From Streptomyces sp. TN58 (GTDB taxonomy: Bacteria > Actinomycetota > Actinomycetes > Streptomycetales > Streptomycetaceae), in assembly GCF_001941845.1 (NCBI RefSeq), contig NZ_CP018870.1, forward strand, positions 5,804,001 to 5,868,000: DNA of 64,000 bases. Direction: 5' to 3'. The notes beneath the pieces are model-generated. The model saw only the letters and a list, made by a program, of their open reading frames with translations. It was not told where the DNA came from and did not search any database. The stretch's first letter is position 1, and each line of letters begins with the position of its first letter. The position numbers and the translations under genes are program-made. Positions 17,789 through 27,431 of the stretch are shown piece after piece.

Positions 17789-19310
17789 GCTCTCCGGGGG
17801 AGAGGGCCTGTAGGTGGGAGAGAGTGATCCGACGCCGTGGCAGGTCGACGTCCACGATCTTCACGGCGAGGAGGTCTCCGACCTGTACCACCTCCTCGGG
17901 TCCGTTCACGTGTCCTTCTGCCAGCTCGGAAAGGTGCACCAGGCCTTCGAGGCCGCCCTCTCCGTCTTCGATGCGCACGAAGGCGCCGAACGGGACGAGT
18001 TCGGTGACGACGCCGATCACCGTCCGGCCGACCTGCTGGACGAACGGCGGCATCGGGTCCCGCTGCAGTGCCTTCAGGGACAGTGGCACGCGCTCCCTCA
18101 CGAGGTCGACGTCGAGGATCTCGGCCGAGATCTCCTGGCCGACGGAGACGATTTCGGACGGGTGGTCGAAACGGCGCCAGGACAGTTCGGGAATGTTGAT
18201 CATCGCGGTGAAGCCGCCGATGTCCACGAAGGTCACACCGAAGTCGGCGATCACCGTGACCGTGCCGGTGATGATCTGGCCACGGCGGAGCGTCTTCAGA
18301 AAGGCCCAGTTCCGGTCACTCGGCGTCGGCTCGGTCCGCCACCGGGCTCGCAGGACGCCGTCGCTGTCGGGCAGGACCGCGGTGAACAGCGGGTGACGTT
18401 CGCCGAGGGCCACAGGCAGGGCCATGGCAGCACGTGCACCTGCCACGAGGGTGGCCAGCTCCTCGTACTCGGACTCGTCGGCGATCGTGCCGGCGAGCTT
18501 CCCGTTCTCGTCCTCCCACACGATCTCCACCGGACCTTCGCCGGGAAGCGAGGCGAGGACCGCGTCGACATCGGTGGCCAGGTCAGGCCAGACGGTCAAC
18601 CGGGCACGCGGGGTGAGTCGGGTGCGTATCGCTTCGAGAGTGCCGCCGGTGAGGCGGTGCCAGCGGGAGGCGTTGTGGAGGTGTTCCTCCTCCAGGATCG
18701 CTGCGTGCCGCATGGCGACGGACCAGCGCACGCGCGCCCAGAAGTCCTCGTCGGCGGGCCGCTGTACGCCGGGCTCGTCGGAGTCCGCGTCGTAGGGCGA
18801 GGTTTCCAGCCGCTCCGGGAAGAGGCCGAGAACCCGGGTGCCGGCGACCGCGTGCTCGCAGGGCCTGTCGCTGCCGACGTAGACGTACTGGTCCCAGCCG
18901 ACATGCACACTGAACCTGTCCTCCACCTCCAGACGGCACCAGGCACCGTTGTCGCGGAGCATGACACGGACCAGCTCCAGGCCGAGGGAGACGGGCACCT
19001 CCGCACCGTCGTGGAATCCGCTGAGGTCGGGTGGGAAGAGCCCGGCAAGGCCGTGAACGTCGGCCGCCGGCTCCAGGCCGAAGCGGGCCAGGCCGGAGAT
19101 CCCCGGCTCGCGAATGACCAGGTGGTCGATGCCGGTGTCCTCGGCGAAGGCGGCAATCGCCTGCAGATACGCGGCCTCGACCGGTCCGTGATCGCTGGTC
19201 GAGTCCTCGGCGCCGATGTAGCTGCCGTGCTCGTCGCGGTCGGCAGGGTCGTACTTGGTGATCCGGTAGACGAAGGGCGGCACGTTGCTCCCGTGGTTGT
19301 CGGTCGGCAT
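17784..19310 (-). CDS. Double S1 RNA-binding domain protein with unknown N-terminal region
   Basis: The 508-residue product ends with two S1 (OB-fold) RNA-binding domains. The first is GQIITGTVTVIADFGVTFVD to about SLKAL, the second GVVTELVPFGAFVRIEDG to VDLPRRRITLS. The first ~330 residues match no family I recognise; they are acidic, with a YVYVGSDRPCEHAVAGTR stretch and a helical region around EEEHLHNASRWHRL. It is not the ribosomal S1 protein, which has more domains. Binding of structured RNA or ribosomes is the likely role. I chose the ATG at 19310 (MPTDNHG). The flanking gene at 19368 is co-oriented. Confidence 0.8.
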   Translation of the reverse strand: MPTDNHGSNVPPFVYRITKYDPADRDEHGSYIGAEDSTSDHGPVEAAYLQAIAAFAEDTGIDHLVIREPGISGLARFGLEPAADVHGLAGLFPPDLSGFHDGAEVPVSLGLELVRVMLRDNGAWCRLEVEDRFSVHVGWDQYVYVGSDRPCEHAVAGTRVLGLFPERLETSPYDADSDEPGVQRPADEDFWARVRWSVAMRHAAILEEEHLHNASRWHRLTGGTLEAIRTRLTPRARLTVWPDLATDVDAVLASLPGEGPVEIVWEDENGKLAGTIADESEYEELATLVAGARAAMALPVALGERHPLFTAVLPDSDGVLRARWRTEPTPSDRNWAFLKTLRRGQIITGTVTVIADFGVTFVDIGGFTAMINIPELSWRRFDHPSEIVSVGQEISAEILDVDLVRERVPLSLKALQRDPMPPFVQQVGRTVIGVVTELVPFGAFVRIEDGEGGLEGLVHLSELAEGHVNGPEEVVQVGDLLAVKIVDVDLPRRRITLSHLQALSPGER

Positions 19311-19367
19311 GGTTTCGGCCTGACGGGTCCGCCCGAAGGGCGGGCGGACCCGCGAAGTCACCACCCC

Positions 19368-20153
19368 CTAGCGGGCGAGGAACGGGGTCAGGGCCGCCGT
19401 GAGTTCGTCGGGGGCGTCCAGTGCGATGAGGTGGGCGGCCGTCGGGAACTCGACCAGGGCGGCGCCGGGGATCTCGGCGGCGTAGCGCCGCGCGATGTCC
19501 TGGAAGTCGGGGACGTCGAGCTTGCCGACCCCGACCAGGGTGGGGACCGGGACGCCGGACAGGTCGCCCCGTACGACGCCCTGCGCGTGCTCACCGACGA
19601 CGTCCTGGTTCACCAGCGACGTGCGGATCGGCTCGCGGAGCCGGTCGGCCAGTCCGGGGGCGACGTCGTCCCACGTGCGGGCCGGGCCGCGCACCCACAT
19701 GTCGAGGTTCACGGCGACGGCGGCGTCCAGGTCGCCGGCCGCCAGGGCCGCCGTCTCCGCCTCGTCGTACGCGACCATCTCGGCGCCCCAGCCGTACCCC
19801 GGCCACGGCGCGGCCAGCACCGCGAGGGAGTGCACCCGGTCCGGATGGGTGAGGGTGAAGTCCACGGCCACCCGGCCGCCCCAGGACGCGCCGACGAGCC
19901 GGACCCGCTCGTGGCCGAGGTGGTCCAGGAGCCGGAGCAGGTCGCCGGTCTCGGTGAAGGGACCGCTCGGCGGAGCGGACCGCCCGAAGCCGCGCAGGTC
20001 GTAGCGGATGACGGTGTACCGCTCCGCGAGGGCGGGCACGACCGGGTCCCACATGTGGTGGTCGGCGATGCCGGCGTGCACGAGCACGACGGGCGGCCCG
20101 TCGCCGGTGACGACGTACGAGAGGTGTCCGAGGTCGTCGGAGAGTGTGATCAT
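19368..20153 (-). CDS. Alpha/beta hydrolase
   Basis: The 261-residue protein is a classic single-domain alpha/beta hydrolase. VVLVHAGIADHHMWD gives the oxyanion loop, RLVGASWGGRVAVDF the nucleophile elbow (Ser), and FPTAAHLIALDAPDEL the catalytic His. The acid is probably in VGKLDVPD. Substrate is unknown; family members include esterases, lactonases and C-C hydrolases. The ATG at 20153 (MITLSDD) was chosen over an extra 12 codons. It lies downstream of the phosphotransferase-like gene. Confidence 0.9.
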   Translation of the reverse strand: MITLSDDLGHLSYVVTGDGPPVVLVHAGIADHHMWDPVVPALAERYTVIRYDLRGFGRSAPPSGPFTETGDLLRLLDHLGHERVRLVGASWGGRVAVDFTLTHPDRVHSLAVLAAPWPGYGWGAEMVAYDEAETAALAAGDLDAAVAVNLDMWVRGPARTWDDVAPGLADRLREPIRTSLVNQDVVGEHAQGVVRGDLSGVPVPTLVGVGKLDVPDFQDIARRYAAEIPGAALVEFPTAAHLIALDAPDELTAALTPFLAR

Positions 20154-20192
20154 CCGCAGATGTTCGCAGGCCGGCCGCCTGCCCACCACTCT

Positions 20193-21056
20193 TTAGAACG
20201 CGTGCCACCGGGTCTGGGGGGCGGCGGTTCGGAGGGAGGTCACGCGGCGGTGGAACTCCGTGCGTGCCGCGGGGTTGGCGGGGGCGTGCTGGGCCACCCA
20301 GGCGCAGCTGGCCGTTTCGCGGGCGCCGCGCAGGACCGCGCAGCCCTCCCAGTCGCGGACGTCCCAGCCGTACGCCGCCGTGAACGCCTCGTACTGCGCG
20401 GTGGGCATCCCGTACCGGTCGCGGGACAGGGCCATCACCACCAGGTCGTGTTCGCGCAGGTCCGCCGATACGGTCTCCAGGTCGACCAGGACCGGGCCGT
20501 CCGGGCCCACGTGGACGTTGCGGGGCAGGGCGTCGCCGTGGACCGGGCCCGGCGGCAGGTGCGGGGTGAGGGCGGCGACCTCGTCCGCGTAGGCGTCCCG
20601 GCGGGAGCGCAGGTACGCCGCGTCGGCCGGGTCCACGAAGTCCCCCGCCAGCCGCAGCCAGCGCTCGACCCCGCCCAGCAGATCCCGCGGCGGCAGGGCG
20701 AACGGCGGTGCGGGCAGGGCGTGGACGGCCCGCAGCAGCACCGCCAGGTCCTCGGGACCGGCGGGGCGTACGGCTTCCGGGAGCCGGTGCCACAGGGTCA
20801 GCGGATGCCCGTCCACCAGTCGCGGCTTCGGCTCGGCGGCGCGGACCGCGGGGATGCCGGAGGCGGCGAACCAGTCGGCCACCGCCAGTTCGCGTTCGGC
20901 CCGCTCCAGCAGTGCGGCTTCCCGGCCCACCTTGACCACGAGGCCGCCGACGGCGAACACGGCGTTCTCGCCGAGCGCGAGCAGCAGCGGTTCCCGGAGC
21001 CCCGCGCCGGTGAGGCCCGCAGCCGCCAGTACGTCCCTCGCCCGCGCTTCGTCCAT
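20193..21056 (-). CDS. Aminoglycoside phosphotransferase-family kinase
   Basis: The 287-residue protein has the APH/choline-kinase fold. The Brenner-type catalytic motif is GPVHGDALPRNVHV (Asp, Asn) and the metal-binding motif is VLVDLETVS, with Glu where Gly is usual, as in many APH-like enzymes. A beta-3 lysine is in GGLVVKVGREAA. It may phosphorylate a small alcohol or antibiotic; many actinobacterial members have unknown substrates. It sits 16 nt from the end of the SDR gene on the same strand. Confidence 0.85.
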   Translation of the reverse strand: MDEARARDVLAAAGLTGAGLREPLLLALGENAVFAVGGLVVKVGREAALLERAERELAVADWFAASGIPAVRAAEPKPRLVDGHPLTLWHRLPEAVRPAGPEDLAVLLRAVHALPAPPFALPPRDLLGGVERWLRLAGDFVDPADAAYLRSRRDAYADEVAALTPHLPPGPVHGDALPRNVHVGPDGPVLVDLETVSADLREHDLVVMALSRDRYGMPTAQYEAFTAAYGWDVRDWEGCAVLRGARETASCAWVAQHAPANPAARTEFHRRVTSLRTAAPQTRWHAF

Positions 21057-21072
21057 GCCGCCGTTCTACCAC

Positions 21073-22047
21073 TCACAGCGGGTCGCCGAGCGGGCCGTGC
21101 TCCGCCTCCAGGTTCTTCGCCCAGTGGGCGGCGAAGTCGGGCAGGGTGCCGTCGGCGTCGGTGAACCCGTACTCCTGGTACAGCCCCCAAGTGGCCAGGG
21201 CCCGTCCGGACTTGGCCATGATCTGGGGGTCGGCGGCCAGCGCCGCGACCGCCCGGCCCAGGTATGCGGGAGATTCGGAGTGGGCGAAGTCCGGGTCCTG
21301 CGCCACGCCGTCGCGCCAGTCGGCCTCGGTGACGCCGAAGTGGTCGAGCACGGCCTCCGAGCGCAGGAAGCCGGGCGTGATCGCCACGGCGGCGACACCG
21401 TGCGGCCTGAGCTCGGCGGACTGGGCGAAGGCGAGGCGGATCACCGCCGACTTCGCCAGGTCGTAGAAGAACGAACCGCGGTAGCGGGCGGTGTTGCCGT
21501 CGGTGACCTCGACCACCAGCCCGCTCCCGCGGGCGACCATCAGCGGCAGCGCGAACCGGCTCGTGATCACATGGGTCTCCACGGCCTGCCGCAGCAGCCG
21601 CAGACCGGTGTCCAGGTCCTGTCCCCACAAGGGGTGTTCCCAGTCGGTCAGCGGATCCCCGCCCCACACCGAGTTGACCAGGACGTCGAGCCGCCCGTCC
21701 TGCTCCACGGCGATCCGCTCGACGAGGGCCCGGACCTCCTCGGGACGGCTGTGGTCGGTGCGGACGGGCACACCCACCCCGCCCGCGGCCGTCACCCGGG
21801 CCGCCGTGTCCTCGATCGTCTCCGGCCGGCCCATCTCCGAGCGGCCGGCGGCGCCGCTGCTGCGCCCGGTCACGTACACGGTCGCGCCGGCGGCGCCGAG
21901 CTCTACGGCGATGCCCCGTCCGCCGCCGCGGGTACCGCCGGCGACCAGGGCCACCTTTCCGGCCAGGGGCGTTTCGGTCGGGGGCTTTCCCGCCGTGGCC
22001 TTTCCGGCCGCGGGTGTTCCCCCGGGCGGGCGGGTGTCGGTCGTCAT
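21073..22047 (-). CDS. Short-chain dehydrogenase/reductase
   Basis: The 324-residue protein is an SDR. The cofactor loop is LVAGGTRGGGRGIAVELG (G-x3-G-x-G type), the NNAG position reads VLVNSVWGG, and the catalytic pair is in FFYDLAKSAV (Y-x3-K). The C-terminal extension (from about 270) is longer than in a minimal SDR. The ATG overlaps the stop of the tetR gene as ATGA, so the regulator and enzyme are co-translated, and the enzyme may detoxify or convert the regulator's ligand. Confidence 0.9.
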   Translation of the reverse strand: MTTDTRPPGGTPAAGKATAGKPPTETPLAGKVALVAGGTRGGGRGIAVELGAAGATVYVTGRSSGAAGRSEMGRPETIEDTAARVTAAGGVGVPVRTDHSRPEEVRALVERIAVEQDGRLDVLVNSVWGGDPLTDWEHPLWGQDLDTGLRLLRQAVETHVITSRFALPLMVARGSGLVVEVTDGNTARYRGSFFYDLAKSAVIRLAFAQSAELRPHGVAAVAITPGFLRSEAVLDHFGVTEADWRDGVAQDPDFAHSESPAYLGRAVAALAADPQIMAKSGRALATWGLYQEYGFTDADGTLPDFAAHWAKNLEAEHGPLGDPL

Positions 22048-22679
22048 CGGTCCTCCGGTGCGTGGTGGTCCCGCGGCGGATTCCGCGGCGGGAGGTGGGG
22101 GAGCAGTACCGCGTCGAGTTCCTGCCGAAGCCGCTGCGCCAGGCTGCCTTGGCGTTCGACGGCCCAGGTCAGGCCCGCGCCGGCGGTGACCGCCTGCACG
22201 GTGCCGGCCAGCGCCGCGACATCGGCCCCGGCGCGCAGCTCACCGGCCTCGGCGGCCCGCGCCAGCAGTGCCTCGATCGCCCGCCGCTGGGCCCGGTGCA
22301 CCGCGAGGGCGCGTTCGTACAGCTGCGGATCGGTGAGGTCCGTACACAGGAAGGCCAGATGGTGGGCGAAGCTCTCCGGCGTGTCCATCCCGGCCATGTG
22401 CCCCGCCGTCAGCGCCGCCAGCGCTTCGAGCGCGGACGTCCCGGCCTCCCGTACCCGCCCGGCCGCCTCGCCGGCCTCGCCCGCCTCCTTCGCCGACCGG
22501 TCGGCCAGCGCCAGCAGCAGACCGCGCTTGGAGCCGAAGCGCTGCACCAGCGTGCCGGGCACCAGGCCCACCTCCCGCGCCACCGCGGCCAGGGTGAGCC
22601 CCGCGGGCCCCACCCTGCCCATGACCTGCGCGGTCGCACGCAGGATCTCCTCGTCCTCGATCCCCCGGGGGCGCCCCAC
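22044..22679 (-). CDS. TetR family repressor
   Basis: The 211-residue protein has the N-terminal TetR helix-turn-helix: EILRATAQVMGRVGPAGLTL, AAVAREVGLVPGTLVQRFGS, KRGLLLALA. The rest is an all-helical ligand domain. It starts at GTG 22679 behind GGGAGGTGG. It probably represses its own operon with the SDR and the divergent FUSC gene through the palindrome at 22701-22718. Confidence 0.9.
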   Translation of the reverse strand: MGRPRGIEDEEILRATAQVMGRVGPAGLTLAAVAREVGLVPGTLVQRFGSKRGLLLALADRSAKEAGEAGEAAGRVREAGTSALEALAALTAGHMAGMDTPESFAHHLAFLCTDLTDPQLYERALAVHRAQRRAIEALLARAAEAGELRAGADVAALAGTVQAVTAGAGLTWAVERQGSLAQRLRQELDAVLLPHLPPRNPPRDHHAPEDR

Positions 22680-22700
22680 GGCCGCCCACCTCCCTCAGTT

Positions 22701-22718
22701 AATGAATGCTCGTTCATT
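22701..22718. promoter_or_regulatory. Candidate TetR operator in the tetR/FUSC divergent promoter
   Basis: AATGAA-TGCTCG-TTCATT is a perfect 6-bp inverted repeat with a 6-nt spacer. It lies 22-39 nt upstream of the tetR start, in an unusually AT-rich patch that should contain both divergent promoters. Confidence 0.55.
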
Positions 22719-22809
22719 TATTCATACGCGGAGCCGCGCCCCGGCGCAAGGCCGGCCGCCCGGCATCCGGCGGGTGGTGGCTTCCCGCCGGCGGCCCGAT
22801 GCTGGAGGA

Positions 22810-25242
22810 GTGGGCGCCGAACCCGAAGGACGCGGGGGCCGTGGCCCGGGGACGGTGACGCGGCGCGCGATCCGCACCACCCTCGCCGCATGCGGCGGCT
22901 TCTACTTGTTCCTCTACGGGCTGGACCAGCCCGTGGCGGCCACCTACGCCCTCTTCGGCGTCGTGTCGCTGGCCGCGCTCTCCCACATCCCCGGTACCGG
23001 CCGCCAGCGGGCGGCCGTCATGGCCAGGACCACGCCCGCGAGCTGGCTGCTGGTCACGGCCGGCACCTTCCTCGCGGTACGGACCTGGACCGCCGTGGCG
23101 GGCATGCTGCTGATCGGCTTCGTACTCGCCTTCGTGGCGGCGGCCGGCCCGCGCGCGGCCGGCGCGACCCCGGGGCTGCAACTGCTGTACATCCTGCCCA
23201 GCTTCCCGCCCTACGCCCCGGACACCCTCGGCCAGCGGCTCATCGGGCTCACCTCCGGACTCGTCCTGCTGGTCGTCGCCGAGCTGTGCGTACTGCCCGA
23301 ACCGCGCGGCCCCACCTACCGGCAACTGGCCGCCGAGGCCGCCATGGTCGCCGCGCGCTGCGCGGACGAGCTGGGCCGGGCGCCGTACACGCTGTCCGCC
23401 GGCACCGAGGCGGACGTCCGCGCGGCCGGCGAGTCACTGCGCCCCCTGCGGGTCGACGAGGCCGACCGCCCGGCGGGGCCGGGTCTGCGCGACCGGGCCC
23501 TGGCCCACGCCGGCCTGTCCGTCCGTACGCTCCTCGGCCGCATGCAGCACCTGCCGCCACCGCCCCCGGGGAAGGTCCCGCTCAGGTCCGGGGCGGACCT
23601 GCTGGCCGCGATCGGGCGGGCCGCCGCCGAGACGGCCGCGCTCCTGTCCGGTACGGGCACCCGCACGGGCGCCGGCACCGGCACCGGCAGCGGGTACGGG
23701 GAGGCGCAGACGCTGCGGCGGCTGCGCGACGAGGCCGCCGACCGCGCCGAGCACGAGGAGCAGGGCCTGACCGCCGCCCGCGGCAGGCGCCGCGCCGCAC
23801 TGCTGGAGGCCGCGGACGCCGGGGTGGCCTTCTCCGTGGCCTCGGACCTGGCGGTCCACGGCCGCCGCGCCCGTATCCCCGGCCCCGGCCCCGGCCCCGG
23901 CGGCGTCGGCGTCGGGGCGCCGGGAGCGGTCGATCCGATCCGCTTCTGGTACGCGGGCCGCGGCGCTCCCCTGCTGTGGTGGCACCGGCTGCGGGCCCAT
24001 GTCGGGCCCCGGTCCGTGTACTTCCAGAACGCCGTCCGCATCGCCCTCGCGCTCGGCGCCGCACGGATCGTCGCGGGCGTGGAGTCGCTGCCACACGGCT
24101 TCTGGGCGATGCTGGCCGTCCTCAGCCTGACCCGCACCACGGCCGCCCAGACCAAGGCGACGGTGCGCCTGGCGCTCGCGGGCACGCTGCTCGGGGCGCT
24201 CCTCGCCGCGGGCGTGCTGGCCCTGGTGGGCGGCAGGACCACCGTCTACGCGCTGGTCCTGCCGGTCGTCATGGCCGTCGCGTTCCGGGTCGGGCCGGTC
24301 CGGGGCGTGGGCTGGGCGCAGGGCATGTTCACCCTCGTCGTGTCGTTCGTCTTCGCGCAACTGGCGCCGGTGACCTGGCGGCTGGCTGAGGTCAGGCTGC
24401 TGGACGTGATCGTCGGCAGCATGATCGGTGTCGTCTTCGGGCTGCTCGCCTGGCCGCGTGGGGCCCAGGCCGAGCTGCACCGGGCCGTCGCCGAGCTCCT
24501 GGAACGGGAGGCCGAGGCGGTCGAGCGCACCACGGCCGCGGTGGCGGCGGGTGTTCCGGGGACCGTGCCCGACGACCGGGCGCTGCAGCTCGCGCTGGCC
24601 CTGGCGGAGAGCGCGTACGCGCAGCGCCAGGGCGAGCCGAGGGCGCCCGCGCCGGGTGCTCCGGACTGGCAGGCCGCCATGATGACGGGCCATCACGTGC
24701 TGTGGGGCTCGCGGCGGCTGCTGGCCCGCTCCGGACCCGTACTCGACACCGCGCACCGGGACCGCCTGGGCGGCCGTACGGTCGAACTCGTCGCGGCGAT
24801 GTACGGGGCGGCCCGCCGAGCGGCAGCCGCACCGGGCACGAGCCCGCCGCAACCCCCCGTAAACGGGTCCCCAGTACCCGCGGCCCCCGCGCCCGGGTCC
24901 CCCGTACCCGGCGGCGGCCGACCGGCGGGGGCGCCGCCGACGGAGGCGGCGGTGGCGGCGCAGGCCCACGAGCAGGAGCCCTCCGCGCCCGGCACCGAAG
25001 CGCCGGCCGGTCGGGACGCGCGCGGAGCGGTGCCCTCCGAACCCCCGCCCGGGGCCGCCGGTACGGCCGTAGCCGCCGGGGACGGGGGAGGCGGGGGAGG
25101 TGGGGGAGGTGGGGCGTACCCCGACACGCCCGAGAGTGCGGCCCCGTCGCGGTACTTCGGCGCACTCGCCTGGCTCGAATCGCTCACCGTCGACGTCGAC
25201 CGGGTGCTGGCCCCGTGTCGCGAGCAGCAGCCGCGAAACTAG
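22810..25242 (+). CDS. FUSC family membrane protein
   Basis: The ~810-residue protein has two clusters of hydrophobic helices: an N-terminal set ([18 protein letters not shown] through [14 protein letters not shown]) and a C-terminal FUSC-type set ([52 protein letters not shown]). FUSC proteins resemble fusaric-acid and aromatic-acid efflux components such as AaeB. A long Pro/Gly-rich tail (about residues 670-780, with a run of glycines) precedes a short conserved end. The start is uncertain: GTG 22810 abuts GGAGGA with no spacing, GTG 22855 is the alternative. It is divergent from tetR, so it is probably induced by the same ligand. Confidence 0.8.
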   Translation: MGAEPEGRGGRGPGTVTRRAIRTTLAACGGFYLFLYGLDQPVAATYALFGVVSLAALSHIPGTGRQRAAVMARTTPASWLLVTAGTFLAVRTWTAVAGMLLIGFVLAFVAAAGPRAAGATPGLQLLYILPSFPPYAPDTLGQRLIGLTSGLVLLVVAELCVLPEPRGPTYRQLAAEAAMVAARCADELGRAPYTLSAGTEADVRAAGESLRPLRVDEADRPAGPGLRDRALAHAGLSVRTLLGRMQHLPPPPPGKVPLRSGADLLAAIGRAAAETAALLSGTGTRTGAGTGTGSGYGEAQTLRRLRDEAADRAEHEEQGLTAARGRRRAALLEAADAGVAFSVASDLAVHGRRARIPGPGPGPGGVGVGAPGAVDPIRFWYAGRGAPLLWWHRLRAHVGPRSVYFQNAVRIALALGAARIVAGVESLPHGFWAMLAVLSLTRTTAAQTKATVRLALAGTLLGALLAAGVLALVGGRTTVYALVLPVVMAVAFRVGPVRGVGWAQGMFTLVVSFVFAQLAPVTWRLAEVRLLDVIVGSMIGVVFGLLAWPRGAQAELHRAVAELLEREAEAVERTTAAVAAGVPGTVPDDRALQLALALAESAYAQRQGEPRAPAPGAPDWQAAMMTGHHVLWGSRRLLARSGPVLDTAHRDRLGGRTVELVAAMYGAARRAAAAPGTSPPQPPVNGSPVPAAPAPGSPVPGGGRPAGAPPTEAAVAAQAHEQEPSAPGTEAPAGRDARGAVPSEPPPGAAGTAVAAGDGGGGGGGGGGAYPDTPESAAPSRYFGALAWLESLTVDVDRVLAPCREQQPRN

Positions 25243-25271
25243 TTGCACGAGACGTATCGTCTCGTTATCCT
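25243..25271 (+). promoter_or_regulatory. Leaderless promoter with embedded 19-bp operator
   Basis: TTGCAC (25243-25248) and TATCCT (25266-25271) form a -35/-10 pair with 17-nt spacing, placing transcription start at or next to the ATG at 25278. The spacer and its edges contain ACGAGACG-TAT-CGTCTCGT (25247-25265), a perfect 8-bp inverted repeat typical of TetR-family operators. No ribosome-binding site precedes the ATG, which agrees with a leaderless message. Confidence 0.6.
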
Positions 25272-25277
25272 CGGATC

Positions 25278-26480
25278 ATGACCTCAGCCAAGCCCGCCCA
25301 CATCGCCATGTTCTCCATCGCCGCCCACGGGCACGTGAACCCGAGCATCGAGGTGATCCGCGAGCTCGTGGCCCGCGGTCACCGCGTCAGCTACGCCATC
25401 CCCGCCTCCTTCGCCGACAAGGTCGCCGAGACCGGCGCCACCCCCGTCGTCTACACCTCCACCCTCCCCACCGACGACGAACCGGAGGCCTGGGGCACTG
25501 AACTCATCGACAACCTGGAGCCCTTCCTGAACGACGCCGTCCAGGCCCTCCCGCAGCTCGCCGCCGCCTTCGAAGGCGACGAACCGGACCTCGTCATCCA
25601 CGACATCACCTCCTACCCGGCGCCCGTCCTCGCCCACCGCTGGGGCGTCCCCGCCGTGTCCCTCTCCCCGAACCTCGTCGCCTGGGAGGGCTACGAACAG
25701 GAGGTGGCCGCGCCGATGTTCGCCGAGCTGAAGGCCTCCGAGCGCGGGCAGGCGTACTACGCGAAGTTCGCCGCCTGGCTCACCGAGAACGGCCTCGGCG
25801 ACGACGTCGACCGCTTCCAGGGCCGCCCGCGCCGCAGCCTCGTCCTGATCCCCAGGGCACTCCAGCCCCACGCCGACCGCGTCGACGAGACCGTGTACAC
25901 CTTCGTCGGCGCCTGCCAGGGCGACCGCAGCGCCACCCAGGGCACCTGGAGCAGGCCTCAGGCCGCCGACGGCAGGAAGCTGGTACTCGTCTCGCTCGGC
26001 TCGGCCTTCACCAAGCAGCCCGCCTTCTACCGCGCCTGCCTGGACGCCTTCGCCGACCTGCCGGACTGGTACGTCGTCCTGCAGATCGGCAAGTTCACCG
26101 ACGAGGCGGACCTCGGCGAGGTCCCCGCCAACGCCGAAGTCCACCGCTGGGTCCCCCAGTTGGACATCCTGCGCCAGGCCGACGCCTTCATCACCCACGC
26201 CGGCGCCGGCGGCAGCCAGGAAGGGCTCGCCACCGCCACACCGATGGTCGCCGTCCCGCAGGCCGTCGACCAGTTCGGCAACGCCGACATGCTGGCGTCC
26301 CTCGGCGTGGCCCGCCACGTACCGATGGCCGACGCCGACGCCGCCACCCTGCGCGAGGCGGTCCTCTCCCTCACCGCCGACCCCGCCGTCGCCGCCCGGG
26401 CCGAGGAGATCCGGACCCGGATGGCCGCCGAAGGCGGCACCCGCCGGGCCGCCGACCTCATCGAGGCCGAACTGTCATAG
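25278..26480 (+). CDS. Macrolide-type UDP-glycosyltransferase
   Basis: The 400-residue protein is a GT1-family GT-B enzyme of the OleD/OleI/MgtA type. The N-terminal acceptor domain begins [19 protein letters not shown] with the catalytic His (AAHGHVNP), and the donor domain shows [30 protein letters not shown] and [20 protein letters not shown], the nucleotide-sugar motif. Such enzymes add glucose to macrolides and inactivate them. The ATG at 25278 is probably the first base or nearly so of the mRNA. The gene lies between FUSC and DUF1697 genes and appears to have its own regulated promoter. Confidence 0.88.
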   Translation: MTSAKPAHIAMFSIAAHGHVNPSIEVIRELVARGHRVSYAIPASFADKVAETGATPVVYTSTLPTDDEPEAWGTELIDNLEPFLNDAVQALPQLAAAFEGDEPDLVIHDITSYPAPVLAHRWGVPAVSLSPNLVAWEGYEQEVAAPMFAELKASERGQAYYAKFAAWLTENGLGDDVDRFQGRPRRSLVLIPRALQPHADRVDETVYTFVGACQGDRSATQGTWSRPQAADGRKLVLVSLGSAFTKQPAFYRACLDAFADLPDWYVVLQIGKFTDEADLGEVPANAEVHRWVPQLDILRQADAFITHAGAGGSQEGLATATPMVAVPQAVDQFGNADMLASLGVARHVPMADADAATLREAVLSLTADPAVAARAEEIRTRMAAEGGTRRAADLIEAELS

Positions 26481-26500
26481 GGACCCCCTAAGGTTCCGCC

Positions 26501-27049
26501 ATGACGAAGAAGTACGCGGCGCTGCTGCGCGGAATCAATGTCGGCGGCAGCAAGAAGGTCCCGATGGCGGAGCTCCGCTCCCTCCTCGGAGGACTCGGAC
26601 ACGGCGACGTGCAGACGTACCTGCAGAGCGGCAACGCCGTCTTCAGCAGCGCGCAGAACGACCCGGCTGCGCTCGCCCGGGAGTTGGAGACCGCCATCGA
26701 GGCACACTTCGGCTTCCGGGTCGCCTGCCTGGTGGTGGACGGCACGTACCTGCGCACTGTCACGGAGGCGTGCCCCTTCCCGGCCGCCGAGCTGGAGGGC
26801 AAGCAGCTCCACGCCACCTTCTTCGCCGAGCAGCCCGGCCCCGAGCGCTTCGCCGCGCTCGACGCGGCCGCGTTCCTCCCCGAGGAGTACCGGCTCGGCG
26901 ACCGCGTCCTCTACCTGTACACCCCCGACGGCCTGGGCCGCTCCAAACTGGCCGAAGCCCTCGCCAGGCCCGCCGTCGTCAAGGGCATCGACGTCACCAC
27001 CCGCAACTGGAACACCGTCACCAAGCTCGTGGAACTCACCACCCCCTGA
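26501..27049 (+). CDS. DUF1697 domain protein
   Basis: The 182-residue protein matches DUF1697: KKYAALLRGINVGGSKKVPM, then LRSLLGGLGHGDVQTYLQSG, NAVF and a C-terminal TTRNWNTVTKLVEL. The family is widespread and of unknown biochemical role. It starts 21 nt after the glycosyltransferase stop and could be read through from its promoter. It ends 5 nt before the convergent DUF4440 gene. Confidence 0.9.
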   Translation: MTKKYAALLRGINVGGSKKVPMAELRSLLGGLGHGDVQTYLQSGNAVFSSAQNDPAALARELETAIEAHFGFRVACLVVDGTYLRTVTEACPFPAAELEGKQLHATFFAEQPGPERFAALDAAAFLPEEYRLGDRVLYLYTPDGLGRSKLAEALARPAVVKGIDVTTRNWNTVTKLVELTTP

Positions 27050-27053
27050 CCGC

Positions 27054-27431
27054 CTACTCCGGCACCGGCGTGGCCTGGTGGTAGTACATCCGCCATCCGA
27101 AGCCGTCGACCGCCTTCCGCCAGATCGAACTGCGGCGCGCCCGCCGCCCGTCGATCACGGTCTCGTACGTGAGGTGAACGACCCCGGGGGCCAGTTCGAC
27201 GCCGGTCATGCCGGCAGGCTCGTACCGGGGTCCGTCCTCGGCGCCGCCCTCCAGCTCAGGCAGCGCCGCGAGAATCGACGGCCGGTCCCACCTGCGGCCC
27301 GAGGCGCCCACCTCGACGAACTCCGGATCGAGGAGCCCGTCCGTCAAGGCCCTCGACGTCCGCACCGCCGGGCTCATCAACCGCAACTCCCGCGCGACCG
27401 CCGCGGCCACGCCCTCTCCGCCACCATCCAT
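27054..27431 (-). CDS. DUF4440 / NTF2-like protein
   Basis: The 125-residue protein has an NTF2-like cone fold of the DUF4440 kind: ELRLMSPAVRTSRALTDGLL, DPEFVEVGASGRRWDRPSIL, then strands ending SSIWRKAVDGFGWRMYYHQA. Such proteins are small enzymes or ligand binders; no catalytic role can be assigned. The ATG at 27431 is the start that gives the family length. It is divergent from the reductase at 27517. Confidence 0.8.
   Translation of the reverse strand: MDGGGEGVAAAVARELRLMSPAVRTSRALTDGLLDPEFVEVGASGRRWDRPSILAALPELEGGAEDGPRYEPAGMTGVELAPGVVHLTYETVIDGRRARRSSIWRKAVDGFGWRMYYHQATPVPE

Noticed and set aside
17814..21164. Plus-strand frame of 1116 codons over the S1, hydrolase and phosphotransferase genes
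   Set aside because: Antisense to three genes with recognisable domains; composition is typical of a reverse-frame shadow.
20854..22809. N-terminal extension of the FUSC frame
   Set aside because: It is antisense to the SDR and tetR genes; only the part after about 22810 has membrane helices.
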